12,821 nucleotides of DNA from Flavobacteriales bacterium UBA4660. GTDB lineage: Bacteria; Bacteroidota; Bacteroidia; Flavobacteriales_D; Sanyastnellaceae. The notes beneath the pieces were generated by a model. That model saw only the letters and a list, made by a program, of their open reading frames with translations, made no database searches and was not told the DNA's origin. Positions 1-6,494 of this stretch are shown here, one piece after another (within the stretch, counting starts at the first letter, position 1; the number at the start of each line of letters is the position of its first letter). The position numbers and the translations under genes were made by a program. The DNA lies in the NCBI GenBank assembly GCA_002405435.1, contig DHLU01000087.1:12280-25100 (forward strand). Direction: 5' to 3'.

Positions 1-2
1 CT

Positions 3-2963
3 GATGCCTTTGTTTTTGCCGTGGACGATTGCGACAGTGCACCGGTTATCAGTGTTTCTGCCAGCACGCAGCAGTTTGATTGTGGTTTTGCCTTTGTCCG
101 CACCTGGTTCGCCGTCGATGCCTGCGGAAATGTTACCGAGCAGACCGAGCAGGTGATTGTTACCGATGAAACACCACCTTTCTTCACCTCCATACCGCCC
201 GATTTGGTTTGGCCTTGCAGCCAGCCGCTTCCGGAAACCTTCGCTACAGCGGCTGATGAATGTTCGCTTGTGCAGGTTACATATAGCGATGTTGTGCAAG
301 GAACGGGTTGTGGCGCTGTTGTAGTCAGGACCTTTGTGGCCGCCGATGGTTGTGGAAATATCGCTGTCACAGACCAGGTTATCACCCTCGTTGACTCAGA
401 GGCGCCGGTATTTGCGTTCGTTCCGCCGGATGCAGCCATCGCCTGCTCAGATGCTCTTCCCGATGCACAGCCCATAGTTTCCGATAACTGCGACACCGCA
501 CCGGAAGTCACTCAGGAGCTGAACTATGTATATACGGAGTGCGGCTTTATTGTTGAGCGAACTTTCATCGCTACGGATCATTGTGGCAATGTGGCTGAGG
601 CTGTACAGACCATTACCGCCACGGATGACGTGCCGCCCGTGTTCAGCTTTGTACCCGGTGACATTACGATACCCTGCGGTGCTGACATACCTGCCCTCGA
701 AGCACAGGCGGCAGATGCCTGTTCGGATGTGCAAATCGCCTATACAGATGCGGCCCTTGAAACCGGATGCGCCGGAGGGTTTGTGCGCATTTTAACGGCG
801 ACGGATGCATGCGGAAATGTGAGCACAGCGGAAGTTAATGTCATCTTTCAGGACAACGAATCTCCGGTATTCACTTCACTGTCCGGAGACCTGGTGTTGC
901 CCTGCGGTGCGGATGTGCCGGCTATCACGGCCGAAGCCTCGGATGCTTGTTCGTCGGTGCAACTCACTTTCTCTGATGTTTATGATGATGCTGCCTGTGC
1001 GGGCGGATTCTCCCGGATATTCACGGCTACCGATGCTTGCGGCAACATATCAACGGCTTCAGTGCAGGTTTCTTTTGAAGACAACGAGCCTCCGGTATTC
1101 ACCATTTTCCCTGAGGATGTGTTGGCGGGGTGTGAGCAGTTTCCGCAGCCTGAAGACGTCGAACTGGCCTACACGGACAACTGCTCGGAAGTGACCCTTT
1201 CTTATAGTGTCTCGGAAGAGGCCGGGTATTGTCCCTTTGCCTTTACGCGCAACCATACATGGACGATTACGGACCAATGCGGCAATGCCACCACTGCAAC
1301 CTGGAGTGTTGCGGTGGCAGACCACGAACCTCCGATGTTCTCAGGCGTTCCCGGCGCCATCACGCTGGAGTGCGGAGAGGCCGTACCGGAGGCTGAAGTG
1401 ACTGCAACGGATAACTGTACGGTGGCACTGGTGGTGACCGAAACTACAGTGATTGAAACCCTGCCTTGCGGCTACAACCACATTCGCATCTGGACAACGG
1501 TGGATGATTGCGGCAATGAGGCGACTGCGACGCAGGTCATCACTTTTGAAGACACCACGTACCCTTACTTCCTGTCCTATCCCGCCGATATTACCGTGGA
1601 GTGTGGTGAGCCTGTGCCCGCGCCCGAAATTCCCGAGGCCATGGACAATTGTGACGGTTCCGTGCCTACGCTCGTAACTACCGAGGTGTATCCCGGAGAC
1701 TGTCCCGGTGCCTATACGACAGCATACATCTACCGTGCCTTTGACGGTTGCGGCAACTATGTTGTCTGGGCCCAGTATATTACCATTATCGATACGCAGG
1801 CTCCTGTTTTTGATCCTGTGACCCCGGAGGTTTTTTTGGTCTGCACTGAATTCAATGACTTGTCTGCCAGTGCTTCCGACAATTGCGGCAGTCCTGCCGT
1901 GAGCCATATTGACCTGGTCGTTTCGTCCGGTTGCGACGGGCTGATAGAGCGCACCTATACCGCCACCGATGCCTGCGGCAACCAGTCGGTCGCTGTGCAG
2001 TTGATTCATATTATAGACAATCAGGCACCGCAGCTGTTGTCGTTTCCTGATGACATTACCGTGTCGTGTAACGACGTTCCGCCCGCGGATGCTGCGCTGG
2101 TTCAGTTTACCGATAACTGTTCCAACGTCAATGTGTCTCTCTCCGAGTCGCTCCTTCCAGGGGATTGTCCAAACGACTATACACTGCTGCGTACCTGGAA
2201 CCTGTCGGATGCCTGTGGCAATACCACCGTGGCGGTATGGACCGTATCGGTTTACGACGACGAGGGCCCGGTCATTTACGGTGTGTCTGAAGACATGGTG
2301 CTTGAATGCGGCGATAACATTCCGGGTGATGCGGTGTTTGCACAGGATAATTGCGATGGATTTACCGAAGTGGCTTTGAGTGCGCTGACCGTGACAGACG
2401 GATGCGATGAATTGTTTATACGCACCTGGATGACCATGGATGCTTGCGGAAATTATACGGAAGCCACCCAGACCATTACCTTCAGCGATTTTACAGCGCC
2501 GGTGCTGAATTTCCTTCCACAGGATGAAGAGGTGCCCTGCGGCTTACCGCTGCCAGATGCACCCGTGCTGATGGCTACTGACAACTGTGACGGCGCAGTG
2601 GATGTCGTACTGACCGAAGGGTTGGCCGGAACAGACGATCAGTCGTATTGGCAGCGCACCTGGTGTGCAGCCGATTGTGCAGGCAATCAATTCTGCTGGA
2701 ACCAGCAGCTCTACCTGTGTGAGGCCTTTCCCGAACCGCCCGCCATGCCGCTGCAGACGGGTCAACCGGGTGATACTATGCAAGAGGTAAGCGTTTACAA
2801 CAGTGCGGGTATGCTTGTGCTTTCGATGCGCTCATCGTCTTCGAAAAACCAACTTATCAGAGAAATCCAGCAGGGGGTTTATGTCTTGTCGCCGGGTATC
2901 TATACGCTGCTGACCGGAACAGGCAGTAGCGTCCAAACCTCCCGGTTTGTGTTGCTCAGGTAA
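3..2963 (+). CDS. Secreted HYR-like repeat protein with T9SS C-terminal sorting domain (5' end outside window)
   Basis: The reading frame is open to the left edge, so the true start and signal peptide lie upstream; residues here are counted from the GTG at 21. Seen: one partial and eleven complete repeats of 75-80 residues (residues 51-901). Each begins with an APVF-like strand, has a Cys after a hydrophobic strand (often PCG or ECG), then DNC or DAC, a third Cys, and a closing D-x-C-G-N. A short Pro-rich linker (902-918) leads to a C-terminal domain (about 919-980) with the VSVYNSAGMLVL strand and a GIYTLLTG...RFVLLR ending, typical of T9SS type A sorting domains. By family knowledge such proteins cross the outer membrane through T9SS and are attached to the surface or released. 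Repeats of this Ig/HYR-like class usually act as stalks or adhesive modules. No catalytic domain is visible here; one could lie upstream. The ligand is unknown. Confidence 0.9.
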   Translation, partial: DAFVFAVDDCDSAPVISVSASTQQFDCGFAFVRTWFAVDACGNVTEQTEQVIVTDETPPFFTSIPPDLVWPCSQPLPETFATAADECSLVQVTYSDVVQGTGCGAVVVRTFVAADGCGNIAVTDQVITLVDSEAPVFAFVPPDAAIACSDALPDAQPIVSDNCDTAPEVTQELNYVYTECGFIVERTFIATDHCGNVAEAVQTITATDDVPPVFSFVPGDITIPCGADIPALEAQAADACSDVQIAYTDAALETGCAGGFVRILTATDACGNVSTAEVNVIFQDNESPVFTSLSGDLVLPCGADVPAITAEASDACSSVQLTFSDVYDDAACAGGFSRIFTATDACGNISTASVQVSFEDNEPPVFTIFPEDVLAGCEQFPQPEDVELAYTDNCSEVTLSYSVSEEAGYCPFAFTRNHTWTITDQCGNATTATWSVAVADHEPPMFSGVPGAITLECGEAVPEAEVTATDNCTVALVVTETTVIETLPCGYNHIRIWTTVDDCGNEATATQVITFEDTTYPYFLSYPADITVECGEPVPAPEIPEAMDNCDGSVPTLVTTEVYPGDCPGAYTTAYIYRAFDGCGNYVVWAQYITIIDTQAPVFDPVTPEVFLVCTEFNDLSASASDNCGSPAVSHIDLVVSSGCDGLIERTYTATDACGNQSVAVQLIHIIDNQAPQLLSFPDDITVSCNDVPPADAALVQFTDNCSNVNVSLSESLLPGDCPNDYTLLRTWNLSDACGNTTVAVWTVSVYDDEGPVIYGVSEDMVLECGDNIPGDAVFAQDNCDGFTEVALSALTVTDGCDELFIRTWMTMDACGNYTEATQTITFSDFTAPVLNFLPQDEEVPCGLPLPDAPVLMATDNCDGAVDVVLTEGLAGTDDQSYWQRTWCAADCAGNQFCWNQQLYLCEAFPEPPAMPLQTGQPGDTMQEVSVYNSAGMLVLSMRSSSSKNQLIREIQQGVYVLSPGIYTLLTGTGSSVQTSRFVLLR
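171..2723 (+). repeat. Eleven tandem HYR-like coding repeats (units 2-12)
   Basis: Unit boundaries, counted from the GTG at 21, begin at residues 51, 127, 204, 280, 356, 436, 513, 593, 668, 748 and 825, the last ending at 901. Unit lengths are 76, 77, 76, 76, 80, 77, 80, 75, 80, 77 and 77 residues. Ten units carry the same four cysteines; unit 12 differs. A partial unit precedes position 171. The repeats are diverged at DNA level, so this is a protein-level tandem array rather than a near-identical satellite. Confidence 0.85.
2775..2960 (+). other. T9SS type A C-terminal sorting domain (coding sub-region)
   Basis: The last ~62 residues have the usual sorting-domain layout: a first strand around VSVYN, a G-M-L-V-L strand, a central variable stretch, then GIYTLLTG and a final VQTSRFVLL strand ending with the protein. 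In the family this domain directs outer-membrane translocation and is usually cleaved afterwards. It follows directly on the last repeat and a Pro/Gly linker. Confidence 0.8.
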
Positions 2964-2996
2964 TGTATTTCGTGTGCGGCACTGGTTAACCGTATT

Positions 2997-3016
2997 GCGG
3001 CCACCGGCCGGGCCGC
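2997..3016. terminator. GC-rich hairpin between the repeat protein and priA (possible terminator)
   Basis: A perfect 6-bp inverted repeat, GCGGCC and GGCCGC, flanks an 8-nt loop, 34 nt after the stop at 2963 and 20 nt before the priA start. No T-tract follows, so a classical intrinsic terminator is not shown. It could be a weak terminator for the upstream gene or a chance GC-rich palindrome. Confidence 0.25.
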
Positions 3017-3022
3017 CCATAT

Positions 3023-3030
3023 TACCTTCG
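3023..3030 (+). promoter_or_regulatory. Bacteroidota-type -7 promoter element before priA (TACCTTCG)
   Basis: TACCTTCG matches the Bacteroidota -7 consensus TAnnTTTG at all but one position. Only five nucleotides separate it from the ATG at 3036, so transcription would begin at or within a few bases of the start codon, giving a leaderless or nearly leaderless mRNA. The same octamer precedes the DUF5916 gene near 10554. No clear -33 TTTG was seen. Confidence 0.4.
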
Positions 3031-3035
3031 CCCTC

Positions 3036-3665
3036 ATGGCGGTTAGGGAAACACTGTTTGCGGAAGTCATTTTGCCTTTGGGTATCTCGGGTACGCTGAC
3101 GTTCAGAGTTCCCGCTGCATGGAACGATCTGGTGGTTACGGGCCAGCGCGTTGTGGTTAGGCTCAGGGACCGCAAACTATTTACGGGCATCGTGGCCAGG
3201 TTGCACAACCAGGCGCCGTCGGGTTATGAAGCGAAGTATATAGAAGACCTCCTGGATGAGCACCCGGTGGTATTGCCCGTTCACCTGGAATTTTGGGATT
3301 GGATGGCGTCTTACTACTGCGCAGGCATCGGTGAAGTTATGACGGCTGCCCTGCCCCCTGCGCTGAAGCTTACAAGTGAGACTAAGGTGGCCATCGAAGA
3401 AGGTGCTGACCTGCTTGGTGCCGAAATCGGTGATCGTGAGCGCATGCTGCTGGAAGTGCTGGCATCCAAGGGGTCCATGTCGATCGGAGACTTGCAAAAA
3501 GTAATGGGGTATACCGGATTGCAGCGCACATTGAATGCACTGGTGAAGAAGGGTGTTGTATATACGGCCGAGACGCTGCGTGAACGGTTTAAGCCGAAAA
3601 CTGCTGATTTTGTGACCCTGGGTTCGTGTGCTGACAGCCAGGAAAAACTCCAGGCCGTTTTCTAA
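3036..3665 (+). CDS. priA: PriA primosomal helicase, N-terminal part (ends at an in-frame TAA)
   Basis: This 209-residue piece matches the N-terminus of Bacteroidota PriA. It contains the 3'-DNA-end-binding domain (roughly residues 6-105: AEVILPLGISGTLTFRVP, then QRVVVRLRDRKLFTGIV, then GYEAKYI and FWDWMASYY) and the start of a winged-helix region (about 130-190: MLLEVLASKG ... LNALVKKGVVY). PriA recognises stalled or repaired replication forks and reloads DnaB helicase. The frame stops at TAA 3663-3665, but translation of the same frame continues at once with PriA-like sequence (EREKRRAIKQSELLM), so this is the first half of a single gene, not a separate short gene. The start at 3036 fits the usual PriA N-terminus and sits just behind a -7 element. 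If unsuppressed, the product lacks all helicase motifs. Confidence 0.85.
   Translation: MAVRETLFAEVILPLGISGTLTFRVPAAWNDLVVTGQRVVVRLRDRKLFTGIVARLHNQAPSGYEAKYIEDLLDEHPVVLPVHLEFWDWMASYYCAGIGEVMTAALPPALKLTSETKVAIEEGADLLGAEIGDRERMLLEVLASKGSMSIGDLQKVMGYTGLQRTLNALVKKGVVYTAETLRERFKPKTADFVTLGSCADSQEKLQAVF
3663..3665 (+). other. In-frame TAA nonsense codon inside priA
   Basis: Codons around the site read gcc gtt ttc taa gag cgt gag aag, and the frame before and after is the same, so no insertion or deletion is needed. It is codon 210 of an otherwise continuous 827-codon PriA. The local context (AVF-stop-EREKRR..KQSELLM) fits the family linker, where an acidic residue is common, so GAA to TAA is a simple one-base explanation; this is inference. 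A sequencing error, a real nonsense mutation or readthrough are all possible. Confidence 0.85.
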
Positions 3666-3707
3666 GAGCGTGAGAAGCGCAGGGCGATCAAACAATCGGA
3701 ATTGTTG

Positions 3708-5519
3708 ATGGTCTTTCTTCAGTTCACGGGCTGGGACGAAGGCAAGCGCGGAGAGGTTGAGCGGCTGCGCCTTCAAAAGGCGGGCAAGGCATCGGCAGAT
3801 GTGGTGAGTAGCTTAGCGGAAAAAGGCATTTTCAATGTGACAACCCGGGAGGTGGGCAGGCTCACCCCGCAACAGATACCCGGCCTGCAGGGCCGTAACC
3901 TGAGCCCCGCCCAGCAGCAGGCCCGCGCAGCCATCGTTGAGGCTTGGAAGCAACAGGAAGTGGTACTCCTGCACGGCATTACCTCCTCAGGTAAAACCGA
4001 GATATATGCGTCACTTATAGACGACGTGCTGGCCGAGGGGTTACAGGTGCTCTTTCTGCTGCCCGAAATTGCGTTGACAGCCCACCTTATCGAGCGGCTG
4101 AGGAAATACTTCGGAACAAGGGTAGGTGTTTACCACAGTGCGTTTGGAGACAATGAGCGGGTTGAGGTATGGCGGCATGTGTTGTCTGGACAACCCGGTG
4201 AATTTGATGTCATCGTCGGGGCACGCAGTGCCTTGTTACTTCCGTTCAGCAGGCTCGGACTGGTCATTGTTGACGAGGAGCACGACGCCAGCTACAAGCA
4301 GCGTGATCCTGCACCGAGGTACCAGGCAAGGGATGCCGCCATCGTGCTGGCCCGTCGATTCGGGGCGCGTGCATTGCTCGGTTCTGCCACGCCTTCACTC
4401 GAGTCGTATCGCAACGCTGAGACTGGTAAGTACGGATTGGTGGAATTGCAGGAACGTTTTGGCGGCGCATCACTGCCTGAATTTTTGGTGACCGATATCC
4501 GCGCGGGCATTCGCGAAAAATCCATGAAGGCTCATTTTGGTGAAGCACTGGTGAATGAGATGAGGGCGGCGCTGGAGCGGAATGAACAGATTATCCTGTT
4601 TCAGAACAGGCGCGGATATTCCCCGCTGTGGCAGTGTTATGACTGCGGAACAGTGCCCCAGTGCATCCGGTGTGATGTAAGCCTTACTTATCACAAGGCC
4701 GGCCATGTGCTTACCTGTCACTACTGCGGGTATTCGGTAGATCCTCCCGTGGCCTGCAACACCTGCGGCAGCACCAACCTCAGGATGCTCGGATTCGGCA
4801 CCGAGAAGATTGAAGAGGATATAGCATCGTTGTTTCCCGAAGCGCGTGTGCAGCGGTTTGACCTCGATACTACACGGAGCAAGGCGGCACACCAGCGCAT
4901 CATCTCAGACTTTGAAGACGGCAGGATTGACATCCTTGTCGGCACGCAGATGGTCACCAAAGGCCTTGACTTTGACAACGTGTCGGTAGTGGGCATTCTG
5001 AACGCAGATAAACTGATGAACTTCCCGGAATTCCGGTCGATGGAGCGCAGTTTTCAGCTCATGACCCAGGTGGCTGGGCGGGCGGGGAGGCGACAGCGGC
5101 CGGGGAAGGTGATTATTCAGACCTATACACCGGGTCACTGGTTGTTTCCGTTGGTAAAAGCCAATGATTACGCCGGGATGTACCGTGTCGAAATGGGCGA
5201 GCGCAAGAACCACTATTATCCGCCGTATGCGAGGCTGATGGAATTTTCTTTCCGGCATGTCATGGAACCCCTGGCAGAATCGGCGGCTTCGGCGGCGGCA
5301 GGGGTGCTAAGGCAGGCCTATGGTGCACGCGTACACGGACCTGTGACTCCGCTCGTCGGACGAATACGCAACCAGTTTATCCGCACCTTGCTGGTGAAGC
5401 TAGAGCGTACATCCGAGATACAGTCCATGAAAGAAGACATGGTCAGGCTCGTGCGTCAGTCCATCAAAATGGCGGACTTTAGCGGCGTTCGTATGTCCGT
5501 TGATGTTGACCCCGATTGA
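3708..5519 (+). CDS. priA: PriA primosomal helicase, C-terminal part with full helicase core
   Basis: This is the second half of priA, in the same frame as 3036-3662. Homology begins at 3666, right after the TAA; the first ATG is at 3708, with TTG codons at 3702 and 3705. In continuous PriA numbering the motifs are: a second winged-helix-like stretch (about 222-275), Walker A GITSSGKTE (314-322), DEEH Walker B (413-416), GSATPSLES, eight zinc-binding cysteines in four CxxC pairs (534-577, CYDC, CIRC, CHYC, CNTC), GTQMVTKGLDF (from 636) and QVAGRAGR (678-685), then the C-terminal domain. All helicase and zinc residues are intact, so this half looks under selection or only recently separated. 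A product started at 3708 would be a 603-residue helicase without the 3'-end-binding domain. No Shine-Dalgarno-like sequence precedes 3708, but Bacteroidota rarely need one. Confidence 0.87.
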   Translation: MVFLQFTGWDEGKRGEVERLRLQKAGKASADVVSSLAEKGIFNVTTREVGRLTPQQIPGLQGRNLSPAQQQARAAIVEAWKQQEVVLLHGITSSGKTEIYASLIDDVLAEGLQVLFLLPEIALTAHLIERLRKYFGTRVGVYHSAFGDNERVEVWRHVLSGQPGEFDVIVGARSALLLPFSRLGLVIVDEEHDASYKQRDPAPRYQARDAAIVLARRFGARALLGSATPSLESYRNAETGKYGLVELQERFGGASLPEFLVTDIRAGIREKSMKAHFGEALVNEMRAALERNEQIILFQNRRGYSPLWQCYDCGTVPQCIRCDVSLTYHKAGHVLTCHYCGYSVDPPVACNTCGSTNLRMLGFGTEKIEEDIASLFPEARVQRFDLDTTRSKAAHQRIISDFEDGRIDILVGTQMVTKGLDFDNVSVVGILNADKLMNFPEFRSMERSFQLMTQVAGRAGRRQRPGKVIIQTYTPGHWLFPLVKANDYAGMYRVEMGERKNHYYPPYARLMEFSFRHVMEPLAESAASAAAGVLRQAYGARVHGPVTPLVGRIRNQFIRTLLVKLERTSEIQSMKEDMVRLVRQSIKMADFSGVRMSVDVDPD

Positions 5520-5558
5520 CCGGTTGGGGACAATGGCGTTCCCGGTTGTTGAAGAAAC

Positions 5559-5783
5559 TCAGCGTGTTTTCTTGCTGTAGATATCACGCAAGGCCAGGTA
5601 GGCCAGCAGGTAGATGCCGGTAAATACGCTGGCATATACCATGCTCATTGCAGGCTCGGTCTCCTGAATTTTTCCTGATCCCAGTGCCTGGGCGCGCGGA
5701 ACCACCCTGCTCGATATAAACCAGCTCAGGGCAAAGAGCAGAGGCGCGACAGACAGGTAAATCAGGGTGAATTTTTTTGACAT
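5559..5783 (-). CDS. Small two-span membrane protein, function unknown
   Basis: The 74-residue protein starting MSKKFTLIYLS has two hydrophobic segments, about residues 5-24 (TLIYLSVAPLLFALSWFISS) and about 45-66 (MVYASVFTGIYLLAYLALRD), a short polar linker, and a basic SKKTR end. I chose the ATG at 5783 because it places the first membrane span at the N-terminus, as is usual; an upstream ATG at 5834 in the same frame would add 17 polar residues. It is convergent with priA (39 bp between stops) and divergent from the exported protein at 5850. I recognise no family, and no catalytic motif is visible. It is probably an inner-membrane protein. The ordered hydrophobic pattern supports a real gene, but its small size keeps confidence moderate. 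Confidence 0.6.
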   Translation of the reverse strand: MSKKFTLIYLSVAPLLFALSWFISSRVVPRAQALGSGKIQETEPAMSMVYASVFTGIYLLAYLALRDIYSKKTR

Positions 5784-5799
5784 ATAACGTATTTTTATT

Positions 5800-5812
5800 G
5801 CAATATTATTGC
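5800..5812. promoter_or_regulatory. 13-bp palindrome in the divergent intergenic region (possible operator)
   Basis: GCAATATTATTGC is a perfect 6-1-6 inverted repeat lying in the 66-bp gap between the divergent starts at 5783 (-) and 5850 (+). It is flanked by two direct CGTATTT copies (5788-5794 and 5812-5818). It could bind a dimeric regulator controlling both genes, but the region is AT-rich and chance is possible. No convincing TAnnTTTG element was seen for either gene. Confidence 0.3.
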
Positions 5813-5849
5813 GTATTTCACCTCCCGAAACCATTTTATCATAAGCTGC

Positions 5850-6425
5850 ATGAACAGGTTCCTTGTATTTTTTTTATTTCTCGCAGGTTCACTTTCGGCC
5901 CAGCAATCCATAATCAAGTTGGATATCCATGCGCCGGTCGCACGCACCGGCGTGGTGTCTTTTGAGCACGTGCTGAATGAAACTTCATCTCTTGGACTTT
6001 CAGTGTTGTTTTGCGACCGCTCAGACCTTTGGGTTTCTGAAGGGTATATTTCGAGGCTGGCCATCTCACCCGAATACCGCTTTTACCTGACTGAAGATCT
6101 TGCGGCTCCGCAGGGTTGGTACCTCAACGCCCTGTTGCGTTACCAGCACCTCAGGAGTGAGATTGGTTTCACGTTGTTTAGCGAGCAAGGCGGTTCTGAC
6201 TATGCAGTGAATGTGTATAACAAAGACACCTTCGGCATGGGTCTCGGTATTGGCTACCAGAGAATTTTCAAGAACAAGGTAGCGGTTGATCTGCACATGG
6301 GGACCTTGTTTAATTCAGGAGAAGAGCGCAAAATGCGCCCTGAATCGTTTGAGCTTGAGCCTTATGAACCCTATGTGGGTTACTTTCTATTTTCCGCCAT
6401 TAAGGTAGGCTATGTGATCCGCTAA
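5850..6425 (+). CDS. Exported beta-barrel-like outer-membrane protein (DUF3575-like)
   Basis: The 191-residue protein starts with a clear signal peptide (MNRFLVFFLFLAGSLSAQ, likely cleaved after Ala17 before Gln-Gln, typical of Bacteroidota). The mature part alternates short amphipathic strands rich in aromatic residues and glycine (LGLSVLF, PEYRFYL, WYLNALLRYQH, GMGLGIGYQRIF, VAVDLHMGTLF) and ends in a strand (AIKVGYVIR). This layout fits a small 8-10 stranded outer-membrane barrel. The opening IIKLDIHAPVARTGVVSFEHVLNETSSLGLS resembles the DUF3575 family of Bacteroidota, but I cannot confirm membership by eye. The gene stands alone on this strand, divergent from a small membrane protein and convergent with yggS (69 bp apart). 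The function is unknown. Confidence 0.72.
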   Translation: MNRFLVFFLFLAGSLSAQQSIIKLDIHAPVARTGVVSFEHVLNETSSLGLSVLFCDRSDLWVSEGYISRLAISPEYRFYLTEDLAAPQGWYLNALLRYQHLRSEIGFTLFSEQGGSDYAVNVYNKDTFGMGLGIGYQRIFKNKVAVDLHMGTLFNSGEERKMRPESFELEPYEPYVGYFLFSAIKVGYVIR

Positions 6426-6475
6426 GCCGGCGTGAAATTCATTTAAGGTGCGGTTGGCTGCCTGCGGTTCGGCGG

Positions 6476-6490
6476 CAGACAGAATGTCTG
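6476..6490. terminator. Short hairpin between convergent genes (weak bidirectional terminator candidate)
   Basis: CAGACA and TGTCTG form a perfect 6-bp stem with a 3-nt GAA loop, placed just outside the yggS stop codon (6495-6497) and 51 nt after the stop of the exported protein at 6425. There is no T-tract on either side, so termination activity is uncertain. Confidence 0.3.
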
Positions 6491-6494
6491 GCCC

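Noticed and set aside
1341..2009. 222-codon open frame on the minus strand within the repeat protein
   Set aside because: It lies fully antisense to the clear HYR repeats; the His/Arg/Gly-rich composition and lack of family features mark it as a shadow of the coding strand.
3663..3707. Frameshift, programmed or accidental, as the cause of the priA split
   Set aside because: The frame is the same before and after the TAA and homology continues without gap, so a frameshift is not needed.
5520..5558. Possible terminator between convergent priA and the small membrane gene
   Set aside because: Only a 4-bp GGGA/TCCC pairing and a direct CCGGTT repeat are visible; no convincing hairpin or T-tract.
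5784..5834. Upstream ATG at 5834 for the small membrane protein
   Set aside because: It adds 17 polar residues, covers the palindromic intergenic region and leaves little space for a promoter; not impossible, but less likely.
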